Shown: positions 36,541 to 46,920 of the stretch, one piece after another
How the letters are laid out: each line of letters starts with the position of its first letter
How positions within the stretch are numbered: the stretch's first letter is position 1
From: Cololabis saira
Lineage: Eukaryota; Chordata; Actinopteri; Beloniformes; Belonidae
DNA length: 64,000 nucleotides
Direction: 5' to 3'
Assembly: GCF_033807715.1 (NCBI RefSeq)
Contig: NC_084592.1
Span: forward strand, 186,001 to 250,000
The notes under the pieces: model-generated
Seen by the model: only the letters and a program-made list of their open reading frames with translations
What the model was told of the DNA's origin: nothing
Database searches by the model: none
Translations under genes and position numbers: made by a program

Positions 36541-37260
36541 ATTATTATTCCGCACTCTTTTTTCGTCCATTAATACGGCCCGAACCGCAACGTGCACCCA
36601 TGCATGGCATACATCGTTGGATGCGTCTCCATCGTGATTCGATGGGTATTACTTTTCTCAGTAATAGGGGTTACCGTGGAAACGCTAGATGCCAAAAAGC
36701 AAAAAAAAAGGCGAAAATTCCCGCGCTTATTGCTCGGCCGAACTTTATCGTAGAGACATCGTTCAAACTTTGAAACACTCGGCCCAATAGTCTTTAAAGG
36801 ACCATACAACTTCATCATGCTAGTTATTACGGTTTTTGCGATATTTAACTTTCAATTTAAAAAAAAAAACACTTTTATTTTGGACGCTTGTTGCTAGGCA
36901 ACGGTTTATCGTACAGACATCATTACAACATTGACCAACCCGGGACGCTTTGTACTGCAACATATTTTAGTCTTGTCATGCTTGCTATTACGGTTTTTGA
37001 GATATTCCACATTGTTCATTTTGATGCTAACGGAACTTCGGATGCTTGTTGCGCGGCAACGCGGTATCGCAGAGACTTGGTTCCAACGTTAAAAGACTCA
37101 GCTTCATGTGGACTACAACATACTGAGGTCTCATTACGCTGTCGTTTACAGCTTTTGAGATATTAAAGCCAAATTGTCCTATCCTATGTTCTATCCTATG
37201 GAGCTTGTTAACCATGGCAACAAAAACCAATGCATTTGTATGGGGGACCATGTGAATAAA
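36541..37260 (+). repeat. Diverged D repeat block
   Basis: Begins with a diverged A unit (CGGCCCGAACCGCAACGTGC; GTTACCGTGGAAACGCTAGA at 36670) and continues as about three 165-bp units, each with a GTTGC...GCAAC-like palindrome and a TATCGTAGAGACATCG-type segment. Related, better preserved copies lie inverted at 45750-46920. No gene is seen here. Confidence 0.65.
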
Positions 37261-37261
37261 C

Positions 37262-37690
37262 AATCTGTTAATGCTCATTTAAAATATTGACATAAAAACG
37301 GGATTTAGCTAATCTTAGTTCTCGGATAACTTTGTTTCTCAGACCTTTATAAACCAGCATATCAGTTTCTCTTCTGGTTTTAATTGCCTGCCTCAGTGCA
37401 GCATCTCTAGTTTTCATCAGCTTCCATAGATCCTTGTTGAACCAGGGTAAATTATTTTTGTTTTTAAGTTTAGTTTTAACACTCACACTAAATCTCTCTT
37501 TCACAGAAAGAATTAATTTTGTTAGTCAAAGTGTTACACCCATAATTCAGATCATCAGAGGATAATATATCGTCCCAATTCAGACTGTTAATTTCGCTTG
37601 CAAATTCCTCTTGTTTAGCTCTTACACTGGCAGATTTTTGTTTTATTAGCTGTATTCCTAAATCTATTTTTAGACAATTTTCTAGCACAC
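37262..37690 (-). pseudogene. Frameshifted continuation of the LINE ORF, ending before the RT domain
   Basis: Two overlapping relic frames (37488-37688 and 37268-37504) encode the linker between endonuclease and RT (SLNWDDILSSDDLNYGC, NNLPWFNKDLWKLMK, RNKVIRELRLAKSRF), typical of L2/CR1-type LINEs. Similarity ends abruptly near 37262, where unrelated sequence abuts. Confidence 0.7.
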
Positions 37691-39327
37691 AAGGTTAAAT
37701 TATGGTCAGACAGGCCGGTGATTAGATTATAATTTTTCGTTATTCTTTCTGGTTTGTTTGTAAATATCAGATCAATTTGTGTACTTGAGCATTTTGCAAT
37801 CCTAGTTGGGCCTTTTACGAGTTGTTCTAGGTGGAATTTTTCGATAATCATTTTTAGTTTTTTCCTCTTGAACTTATCCTCCCAATTCACATTAAAATCA
37901 CCCATTAGCAGTAGTTCTTGATTGTGATTGCACTCTTTCAAGACTTCTGCAAGTTGATCATAAAAAGTGTCATCTGCAGAGGGAGGCCTATAGACACCTA
38001 TAATGTTAAAAGACATTTGTTTAGACAAAATGATTTTTATCCCAACATATTCCAAAGTGCTACCCGCTTTAAAAATCACACGTTCACATTTAATGCCCTC
38101 TCTTACATAAAAAAGTACCCCCCCTCCCCTTCCATCAGGTCTGTCTCGTCTAAAACACTGATATCCAGGTACTGTAAATACACTTGCGGGAGTAGACTGT
38201 TTCAACCACGTCTCGGTCAAACAGAGAAAATCTATGTTTGAGTCGGAGAGGAGATGAATTAGCTGATTGCTTTTTGGAGTAATGCTCCTGATGTTAAATT
38301 GTCCACCGAATAGCCCCCTTGGTTTCAGCTTCGGGTCCCACAGAACTTTCGCATGGTTGACAGTTTGAAAAGTTTTGAATAACTTCTGTCTCTTCACTGC
38401 GGGATTACAACACACAGCGGTATCGCCAGCGTACTTGGTGGGACAGACAGTGTATGTTATGGTAGACGGAGACAACTCACTCAACTTAACAGTCCCAGGT
38501 GGTAATGTCTGTGTTGTATTTGACGTACTTGATAAAGAGGCTTGTGGATCTTGAGGTAGTAATAGCCCAGCTAATGGTGGTAAAGGGCCAGTTAGCTCTT
38601 TTGGAAGCCCTGCTAGTTGTGATGGAGGCCCAGTTTGCAGTCCAGCCTGGTTTGGCTGTAGCAGTGGTGGAAGCCCAGCCAGCTGTGGTGGAAGCCCAGT
38701 ATGCAGTGGTGGAAGCCCAGTATGCAGTGGTGGAAGCCCAGCCAGCTGTGGTGGAAGCCCAGCCAGCCGTGGTGGAAGCCCAGTATGCAGTGGTGGAAGC
38801 CCAGCCAGCCGTGGTTTTAGCTCAGCTGGATGCGGTAGAAGCCCAGTTAGCAGTGATGGAAGGCCTGCTAACTGTGTTGGAAGGCCTGCCAGCTGTGGTG
38901 GGAGCCCAGTTAGCACTCCAGTCTGGTTTAGCTTTAGCTCAGCTAGCAGTGGTGGAAGCCCAGCTGGTTGTGGTGGGAGCCTGGTCTGGTGTGGTGGTAG
39001 CCCAGCTAGCAGTGGTGGAAGCCCAGCTATTGGTGGTGGAAGGCCTGCTAGCTGTGGTGGAAGCCCAGCTAGCGGTGGTGGAAGGCCAGCTAGTGGTGGT
39101 GGAAGGCCAGCTAGCGGTGGTGGAAGCCCAGCCAGCTGTGGTGGAAGCCCAGCTAGCGGTGGTGGAAGGCCAGGCAACGGTGATAGAGGCCCAGTTAGCA
39201 GCGGTGGAAGACCTGCTAGCCGTGGTTGTGGCACATCCAAACAATTTGAACAAAGAAGCTGAGGTCCAGGGTTTACTTCAACATCACCAGCCAGGAGCAG
39301 TATCATCAAGAGATGAACAATTCCCAT
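37615..39327 (-). CDS. L2-like LINE protein: 2A-like start, Leu-Pro repeat, APE endonuclease (3'-truncated element)
   Basis: First ATG on - at 39325-39327; the reading frame stays open further upstream to 39576 without an ATG. A hydrophobic N-terminus leads into GDVEVNPGP (39262-39288), which matches the 2A ribosome-skipping consensus D(V/I)ExNPGP; N-terminal 2A motifs are known in APE-type LINEs. A Cys-pair (CSNC) follows, then a run of 7-residue AGLPPxL repeats. An AP-endonuclease-like domain comes next: FNIRS, LTETW, VYRPP, MGDFN, TQIDLIF and SDHN are all present, including the catalytic Glu, Asp, Asn and His. The frame stops at 37615. The coding relics that follow (37266-37690) are in other frames. 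No reverse transcriptase motifs are found, so the element is frameshifted and lacks its 3' half. Confidence 0.8.
   Translation of the reverse strand: MGIVHLLMILLLAGDVEVNPGPQLLCSNCLDVPQPRLAGLPPLLTGPLSPLPGLPPPLAGLPPQLAGLPPPLAGLPPPLAGLPPPLAGLPPQLAGLPPPIAGLPPLLAGLPPHQTRLPPQPAGLPPLLAELKLNQTGVLTGLPPQLAGLPTQLAGLPSLLTGLLPHPAELKPRLAGLPPLHTGLPPRLAGLPPQLAGLPPLHTGLPPLHTGLPPQLAGLPPLLQPNQAGLQTGPPSQLAGLPKELTGPLPPLAGLLLPQDPQASLSSTSNTTQTLPPGTVKLSELSPSTITYTVCPTKYAGDTAVCCNPAVKRQKLFKTFQTVNHAKVLWDPKLKPRGLFGGQFNIRSITPKSNQLIHLLSDSNIDFLCLTETWLKQSTPASVFTVPGYQCFRRDRPDGRGGGVLFYVREGIKCERVIFKAGSTLEYVGIKIILSKQMSFNIIGVYRPPSADDTFYDQLAEVLKECNHNQELLLMGDFNVNWEDKFKRKKLKMIIEKFHLEQLVKGPTRIAKCSSTQIDLIFTNKPERITKNYNLITGLSDHNLTLCARKLSKNRFRNTANKTKICQCKS
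38560..39240. repeat. 21-bp coding minisatellite in the LINE ORF
   Basis: About 30 copies of a 21-bp unit (on + GCCCAGCCAGCTGTGGTGGAA and variants) encode 7-residue AGLPPxL units on -. The period is a multiple of three, so copy-number change keeps the frame open. Confidence 0.85.
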
Positions 39328-39599
39328 AGAGGGGCTAGTTGTAATTGATTGTTCGTCTTTACCTGGAGGTGGCCTAGCATGGCCATGATCCAGTACTCTT
39401 GTGTACAGAACATGTTGGCTCCACTTGGCTGGAAACAAGGTCAAATCATCCCTTTTTCTTGGACAGGTCAAGCTCAGAAGGAGGTATAAAGTTGCAAAGA
39501 CAATAGACAGACACGTTAGTGTCAAAATCCAAGGTCTTTTTTTTGTATTTATATGACTTTTGGGGCAAATCCACACGACCTGCCAAACTGTGTGTCTGC

Positions 39600-39625
39600 C
39601 TCTCGGCTGCCATCTTGCAGTATCT
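39600..39625 (-). promoter_or_regulatory. YY1-like motif at the LINE 5' end
   Basis: GCTGCCATCTTGCAG (reads AAGATGGCAGC on the element strand) resembles the YY1 core AAGATGGCGGC near the start of many LINEs. A short TATCTTGCAG direct repeat is adjacent. It suggests the LINE 5' end is close to complete. Confidence 0.45.
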
Positions 39626-39654
39626 TGCAGTATCTAATTCTACACAACCTTAAA

Positions 39655-39783
39655 CACCTCAAACTGACATAGAACCAGCCCGAACACAACCACTACAACC
39701 CCAAACCAAAGCAGCGAGAGGGGTCGAATGGGCCGTAGGGCATGCCCATATCAAAATTTCCAGAAATTTTCTAGTTATTATTA
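39655..39783 (+). repeat. Left inverted arm (about 125 bp)
   Basis: Runs from CACCTCAAACTGACATAGAA through GGGCATGCCCATATCAAAAT to TTTCTAGTTATTATT. The reverse complement recurs at 45584-45710 with few differences. The two arms bracket the C element and the inverted array. Confidence 0.75.
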
Positions 39784-41200
39784 TTCTTGCCGTAAATGAA
39801 TTGCCTTTTGGAGGCCTTAAAATGCTCGAAAACTCACCAAATTTTGCACACGCTTCCAGAGTCGCGTAAAATTACGTATTTTATGGGCGACAGGCATGGG
39901 TCCACAAGAATGCGCTCTATAGCGCCACCTATTTTATGTTTTTTGACGAGCCCCACAATATGGTTTGACTTACAGCAATGACCTTTATGTGTCTATTATA
40001 TGTGACAAAGCCCTACAAAAAAGTCTCTTGGACCCATGCTCTAAGTTACACAGGAAGTCCGGCATTTTGAACAGAAAATGTCATTTTTCATGAATTTTGG
40101 TCATTTCCAGGCCTCGTACTCGAACAAACTCCTCCTAGAGATTTTATTGGATTGGCTCACAACTTGGTTTGTACAATCTAGACACATGGTTGACGCTAAA
40201 TTGCGAAGCTTTTAAGTTTTTACCAGAGGGCGTGACCGTAGTGATGCGGCGAAGTTTGAGGTCATTTTTAAGCCTCGCCATCAAACATCAATTGGCTGTA
40301 ATTCAGCAATACATGATTTGATGTGGTTGAAAACGTATGTGCATGATTGTAGACTGAGCCTGAAGACATCTATGGTGCAATATTCAGGATCGGTTGTAGC
40401 GCCACCTGTTGGCACCAGGAATTGTCATGTCTTCTAGTATGCATCTGTGCTCCAAGCAAGATCAGTGTATTGATTTCAAAGTTGGTCAGATAAAAGGTAA
40501 GACATTGACGATGGCTGACAGTGAAAACTGTAACTTTTTATCAAAGGGCGTCGCCGTTAGAGGTTGTCAAATTTCGGTGTCTTGCCATGAACATAAAAGT
40601 TGTTGTAACTTAAACATAATTGGTCAGAATTAACCCAAAATCAATACATGTAATCAGGCTTCCATTCTGAACAAGTGGATATGACAATCTTGGATGAACT
40701 CCATAGCGCGGCCGCCATCTTGGACCGGTCGCCGATCGATGCGCCCGCCATCTTGGACAGGGCATCATTTGCACCTTAGTGCATAGTTTCTACTGAGCAA
40801 GGTTTCTCCCGGACTACAATCATTCATAACTCCCAGACTTTTTACCCGATTTTCACACAGTTTGGTTTGTTACAAACGGCAGAGATGTAGTTATGATACA
40901 GGATGCTGTCACACGTTAAAAATACGTACATTTATTCTGAAGGACTTTGTATTATGCTCTTTTACAAAGACATAGGCAATGGTTTTTGTAAAATTGTATA
41001 AAGGAACAATGATTGAATAAAAAATAATAAAAAATAGGTGGCGCTATAGAGGCCCATTCTTGTGGACCCATGCCTGTCGCCCATAAAATACGTAATTTTA
41101 CGCGACCCTGGAAGCGTGTGCAAAATTTGGTGAGTTTTCGAGCATTTTAAGGCCTCCAAAAAGGCAATTTATTTACGGCAAGAACAATAATAATAATAAT
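39784..41200 (+). repeat. C element: old relative of the A unit with inverted ends
   Basis: Left part 39784-39955 recurs inverted at about 41030-41190 (ACTCACCAAATTTTGCACAC..., ATGGGCGACAGGCATGGGTC...). The interior shows weak A-unit landmarks (CCCCACAATATGGTTTGACT, AAAAAGTCTCTTGGACCCAT). No coding region is convincing. Ends in (AAT)n at about 41190-41208. Confidence 0.6.
40711..40756 (+). promoter_or_regulatory. Pair of YY1-like sites
   Basis: GCCGCCATCTTGG at 40711-40723 and GCCCGCCATCTTGG at 40743-40756, both matching the YY1 consensus in reverse orientation, in a CpG-rich patch with CGATCGAT between them. Function is inferred. Confidence 0.4.
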
Positions 41201-41208
41201 AATAATAA

Positions 41209-44200
41209 TTAAAGCTGCAAGCAGCGATGAACGGGCCCTGGCACTCACGGCCACCGCCCCCCATAAGCATATCAGAAATGACACCACCCACGACTTCCTA
41301 TGTAAAACCATTCAAAAGTTATAGCAGAAAAAAGGGACAACCAATCAGAAGAAGGGGCGGGGCTAATTTTCACCAATTATGGTCAAGGACTCAATACCGA
41401 GTCCCATGACACCACCCACCACTCTTTATGTCAAACCTTTCAAAAGTTATGGCAGAGAAAAGTATTCTAGGGGGCGCTGTTGAGCCGTTAGGCCACGCCC
41501 ATTAATGCAAACTATGAAATATCAAATTTATCGCCAGGCCTGGCTTGCATGCAAAATTTGGTGACTTTTGGAGAACTATCAAATATGGACCAATCAGATG
41601 AAGGGGGGCACGCTTTTTGGCGTCTAGCGTCGCCACGGTAACACTTTTGAAAGAGAAAAGTAATGCGCGTAGTCGCAAGATGAAGACGCACATTTTGATG
41701 TATAACACTCCTGGGTGCACGTTACGGTTCGGGCCGTATTAATTGCCGAAAGAATGGCATAAATTGCACCAAAATTACACAATTAATTCAAAATGGCCGA
41801 CTTCCTGTTCGGTTTCGGCCATGGCGCCAAGAGACTTTTCTTTAAGTTGCGACATGATACAGGTGTGTACCGATTTTCGTGTATGTACGTCGAACCGTGT
41901 TGTGGGGCTTGAGGCACAAAGTTTTCCGGGGGGCGCTGTTGAGCCATTTTGCCACGCCATTAATACAAACCATGAAATATCAAATTTATCGCCAGGCCTG
42001 CCTTGCATGCCAAATTTGGTGCCTTTTGGGGAACTATCAAATATGGACCAATCAGATGAAGGGGGGGCGCGCTTTTTGGCGTCTAGTGTCGCCACGGTAA
42101 CACTTTTGAAAGAGAAAAGTAATGCGCGTAGTCGCAGGATAGAGACGCACATTTTGATGTATAACACACCTGGGTGCACGTTACGGTTCGGGCCGTATTA
42201 ATTCTCGAAGGAAGGGCATATATTGCTCCAAGATTACGCGATTAATTCAGAATGTTCAAAATGGCCGACTTCCTGTTCGGTTTCGGCCATGGCGTCAAGA
42301 GACTTTTCTTTAAGTTGCGACATGATACAAGTGTGTACCGATTTTCGTTCATGTACGTCAAACCGTATTATGGGGCTTGAGGCGCAAAGTTTTTTCTGTC
42401 TGAACCAACCAGATGAAGGGTGGGCGCGCTTTTTGGCGTCTAGCGTCGCCACGGTAACGCTTTTGAAAGAGAAAAGTAATGCGTGTTGTCGCAGGATGGA
42501 GACGCACGTTTTGATGTATAACACCCTTGGGGGCACGTTACGGCCGTATTAACTGCCGAAGGAATGGCATAAATTGCGCCAAAGTGACACGATTAATTCA
42601 AAATGGCTGACTTCCTGTTCGGTTTCGGCCATGTCGCCAAGAGACTTTTCTTTAAGTTGTGTACTGATACAGGTGTGTAGCGATTTTTGTGCATGTACGT
42701 CAAACCGTATTGTGGGGCTTGAGGCATAAAGTTTTCCGGGGGGCGCTGTTGAGCCATTTTGCCACACCCATTAATGTAAACCATTAAATATCAAATTTTT
42801 CGCCAGGCCTGACTTGCATGCAAAATTTGGTGACTTTTTGGGCACGTTTAGGGGGGCAAAAAGGCCCTCCTTTCGTCAGAAGAAAGAAAGAAAGAAAAAG
42901 GAAAAATTTCTACAGATACAATAGGGCCTTCGCACTGAAGGTGCTCGGGCCCTAATAATAATAATAATAAAAATTCCTGCAAATACAATAGGGCCTTCGC
43001 ACTGAAGGTGCTCGGGCCCTAATAAAAATTCCTACAGATACAATAGGGCCTTCGCACTGAAGGTGCTCGGGCTCTACACCCATTAATGTAAACCATTAAA
43101 TATCAAATTTTTCGCCAGGCCTGACTTGCATGCAAAATTTGGTGACTTTTTGGGCACGTTTAGGGGGGCAAAAAGGCCCTCCTTTCGTCAGAAGAAAGAA
43201 AGAAAGAAAAAGGAAAAATTCCTACAGATACAATAGGGCCTTCGCACTGAAGGTGCTCGGGCCCTAATAATAATAATAATAAAAATTCCTGCAAATACAA
43301 TAGGGCCTTCGCACTGAAGGTGCTCGGGCCCTAATAAAAATTCCTACAGATACAATAGGGCCTTCGCACTGAAGGTGCTCGGGCCCTAATTAAAGCTGCA
43401 AGCAGCGATGAACGGGCCCTCGCACTCACGGCCACCGCCCCCCTTAAGCATATCAGAAATGACACCACCCACAACTTCCTATGTCAAACCATTCAAAAGT
43501 TATAGCAGAAAAAAGGGACAACCAATCAGAAGAAGGGGCGGGGCTAATTCAGGCCAATGAAGGTCAAGGACTCCATACAGAATCTGATGACACCACCCAC
43601 GACTTCCTATGTCAAACAATTAAAATGTTATAGCAGAAAATCGGGACAACCAATCAGAAGAAGGGGCGGGGCTAATTAAGGCCAACGAAGCTTAAGAACT
43701 CTTTACAGAGTCCCATGATACCACCCACGACTCCCTATGTCAAACCATTAAAAAGTTATAGCAGAAAAAAGGGACAACCAATCAGAAGAAGGGGCGGGGC
43801 TAATTCTGGCCAATGAAGGTCAAGGACTCCATAAAGAATCTGATGACACCACCCAGGACTCTCTATGTCAAACCATTCCAATGTTATAGCAGAAAATCGG
43901 GACAACCAATCAGAAGAAGGGGCGGGGCTAATTAAGGCCAACGAAGCTTAAGGACTCATTACAGAGTCCCATGACACCACCCACAACTTCCTATGTCAAA
44001 CCATTCAAAAGTTATGGCAGATAAAAGTATTCTAGGGGGCGCTGTTGAGCCGTTAGGCCACGCCCATTAATGCAAACCATGAAATATCAAATTTATTGCC
44101 AAGTCTGGCTTGCATGCAAAATTTGGTGACTTTTGGAGAACTATCAAATATGGACCAATCACATGAAGGGGGGGCGCGCCTTTTGGCGTCTAGCGTCGCC

Positions 44201-45465
44201 ACGGTAACACTTTTGAAAGAGAAAAGTAATGCGTGTAGTCGCAGGATGTAGACGCACATTTTGATGTATAACACACCTGGGTGCACGTTACGGTTCGGGC
44301 TGAATTAACTGCCGAAGGAATGGCATAAATTTCGCCAAAATGACACAATTTATTCAAAATGGCCGACATCCTGTTCGGTTTCGGCCATGGCTCCAAGAGA
44401 CTTTTCTTTAAGTTGTGCCATGATACAGGTGTGTAGCGATTTTCGTGCATGTACGTCAAACCGTATTGTGGGGCTTGAGGCACAAAGTTTTCCGGGGGGC
44501 GCTGTTGAGCCATTTTGCCACGCCCATTAATGCAAACCATGAAATATCAAATTTATCGCCAGGCCTGGCTTGCATGCCAAATTTGGTGCCTTTTGGGGAA
44601 CTATCAAATATGGACCAATCAGATGAAGGGGGGGTGCGCTTGTTGGCTTCTAGCGTCGCCACGGTAACACTTTTGAAAGAGAAAAGTAATGCGTGTAGTC
44701 GCAGGATGGAGACGCACATTTTGATGTATAACACATCTGGGTTCACAATACGGTTCGGGCTGAATTAACTCTCGAAGGAATGGCATATATTGCTCCAAAA
44801 TTACGCAATTAATTCAGAATGTTCAAAATGGCCGACTTCCTGTTCGGTTTCGGCCATGGCGCCAAGAGACTTTTCTTTTAGTTGCAACATGATACAGGAG
44901 TGTACCAATTTTCGTTCATGTACATCAAACCGTATTATGGGGCTTGAGGCGCAAAGTTTTTTCTGTCTGAACCAATCAGATGAAGGGTGGGCGCGCTTTT
45001 TGGCGTCTAGCGTCGCCACGGTAACGCTTTTGAAAGAGAAAAGTAATGCGTGCGGTCGCAGGAGGGAGACGCACATTTTGATGTATAATACACCTGGGTG
45101 CACGTTACGGTTCGGGCTGAATTAACTGCCGAAGGAATGGCATAAATTTCGCCAAAATGACACGATTAATTCAAAATGGCCGACTTCCTGTTCGGTTTCG
45201 GGCATGACGGCAAGAGACTTTTCTTTAAGTTGTCCCATGATACAGGTGTGTACCGATTTTCGTGCATGTACGTCAAACCGTATCGTGGGGCTTGAGGCAC
45301 AAAGTTTTCAAGGGGGCGCTGTTGAGCCATTTTGCCACGCCCATTAATGCAAACCATGAAATATCAAATTTTTCGCCAGGCCTGACTTGGGTGCAAAATT
45401 TGGTGACTTTTTGGGCATGTTAAGGGGGCCAAAAAGGCCATCACTTTGTCAGAAGAAAAAAAATA
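41209..45465 (-). repeat. Inverted A/B array (about two super-units)
   Basis: The same super-unit reads on -: tails AATTAAAGCTGCAAGCAGCG at about 41210 and 43388, A units near 41625, 42090, 42450, 44190, 44655 and 45015, and B runs at about 41280-41440 and 43460-44000. The array points toward the + array, so the two form a large inverted arrangement around the LINE. Confidence 0.8.
42764..43387. repeat. 312-bp tandem duplication with S units
   Basis: Sequence from ACACCCATTAATGTAAACC at 42764 restarts at 43076 (offset 312). Each copy has a partial A, a GAAAGAAAGAAAG run and three S units. The joint cuts the third S unit of the first copy (GCTCGGGCTCTACACCC). Confidence 0.8.
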
Positions 45466-45469
45466 ATAA

Positions 45470-45582
45470 AAATTCCTGCAAATACAATAGGGCCTTCGCA
45501 CTGCAAGTGCTCGGGCCCTAATAAAAATTCCTACAGATACAATAGGGCCTTCGCACTGAAGGTGCTCGGGCCCTAATAACTA
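45470..45582 (-). repeat. S-unit pair, inverted
   Basis: Two copies of AGGGCCTTCGCACT...AGTGCTCGGGCCCTAATA, adjacent to the right inverted arm. Confidence 0.75.
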
Positions 45583-45583
45583 G

Positions 45584-45710
45584 AAAATTTCTGGAAATTT
45601 TGATATGGGCATGCCCTACCGCCCATTCGTCCCCTCTTGCTGCTTTGGTTTGGGGCTGTAGTGGTTGTGTTTAGGGTGGTTCTATGTCAGTTTGAGGTGT
45701 TTTTACGCTT
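45584..45710 (-). repeat. Right inverted arm (about 125 bp)
   Basis: Reverse complement of 39655-39783, from AATAACTAGAAAATTTCTGG to CAGTTTGAGGTGTTTTTACG. Confidence 0.75.
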
Positions 45711-45744
45711 GTATTTCATTCATTCCTGTGCTCCCAATAGTTAT

Positions 45745-46920
45745 TAATGGGGCGCGCTTTTTGGCATCTAGCGTTGCCACGGTAACGCTTTTGACTGAGA
45801 ATAGTAATGCCCATCGAGGCAAGATGGAGACGCATCTAACGATGTATGCCGTGCATGGGTGCACGTTCCGGTTCAGGCTACGTTAACGGATAGGTTTTTT
45901 TTTTCACCATGGTACAAAACCCCATCCGAATGAATGGGGCCATTTGGCCTGGATTTCGACATAAAATTTCCTTAAATCCCAGCTTCATGAAATTTTAGTA
46001 TGTTGAAGTCCACAGCGTGCCGAGTCAGGGGACATTTGTACGATGTCTCTACGATAACCTGTTGCCTAGCAACAAGCGTCCTAATTCAAACAGAAATTAA
46101 AAAGAAAATGAAAGGTCAATATCGCGAAAACTGTAGTAATTAGCATAATGAGGTTGTAGGGTCCGTTAGTGCCAATCGGGCCGAGTGTTTAAAGTTTCAA
46201 CGATGTCTCTACGATAAAGTTCGGCCGAGCAATAAGCGTCCGAATTTTCGCCTTTTTTTTTGCTTTTTGGCGTCTAGCGTTACCACGGTAACACTTTTTA
46301 CTGAGAAAAGTAATGCCCTTCGAGGAACGATGGAGACGCATCCAACGATGTATGCCATGTATGGGTGCATGTTCCGGTTCAGGCTATGTTAACGGATAGG
46401 TTTTTTTTTCACCATGGTAAAAAACTCCATCCGAATGAATGGGGCCATGTGGCCTGGATTTTGACATAAAATTTCCTTAAATCCCAGCTTCATGAAATTT
46501 GAATATGTTGAAGTCCACAGCGTGCCGAGTCGGGAAACATTTGTACGATGTCTCTACAATAACCTGTTGCCTAGCAACAAGCGTCCAAAGTCAAACGGAA
46601 AAAAAAAAAAAATGAAAGGTCAATATCACAAAAACTGTAATACTTGGCATAATAAGGTTGTACGGTCGGTTAGGGACAAGCGGGCTGAGTGTTTGAAAGT
46701 TTGAACGATGTCTCTACGATAAAGTTCGGCCGAGCAATAAGCGTGGGAATTTTCGCCTTTTTTTTTGCTTTTTGGCAACTAGCGTTGCCACGGTAACCCC
46801 TATTACTGAGAAAAGTAATACCCATCGAATCACGATGGAGACGCATCCAACGATGTATGCCATGCATGGGTGCACGTTGCGGTTCGGGCCGTATTAACGG
46901 ACGAAAAAAGAGTGCGGAAT
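45745..46920 (-). repeat. D repeats, inverted, with X-box palindromes
   Basis: Two tandem units of about 505 bp plus a third end. Each has a GTTRCCACGGTAAC palindrome (45773-45786, 46279-46292, 46784-46797), and the first two units also carry GTTGCCTAGCAAC (46061-46073, 46566-46578). The last part is the inverted counterpart of 36555-36780. No gene is seen. Confidence 0.75.

Noticed and set aside
38499..39329. 276-residue + strand frame full of Val/Ala/Glu repeats, plus a Ser/Thr-rich - frame at 38939-39253
   Set aside because: Shadows of the 21-bp minisatellite in the LINE ORF; a period divisible by three keeps several frames open.
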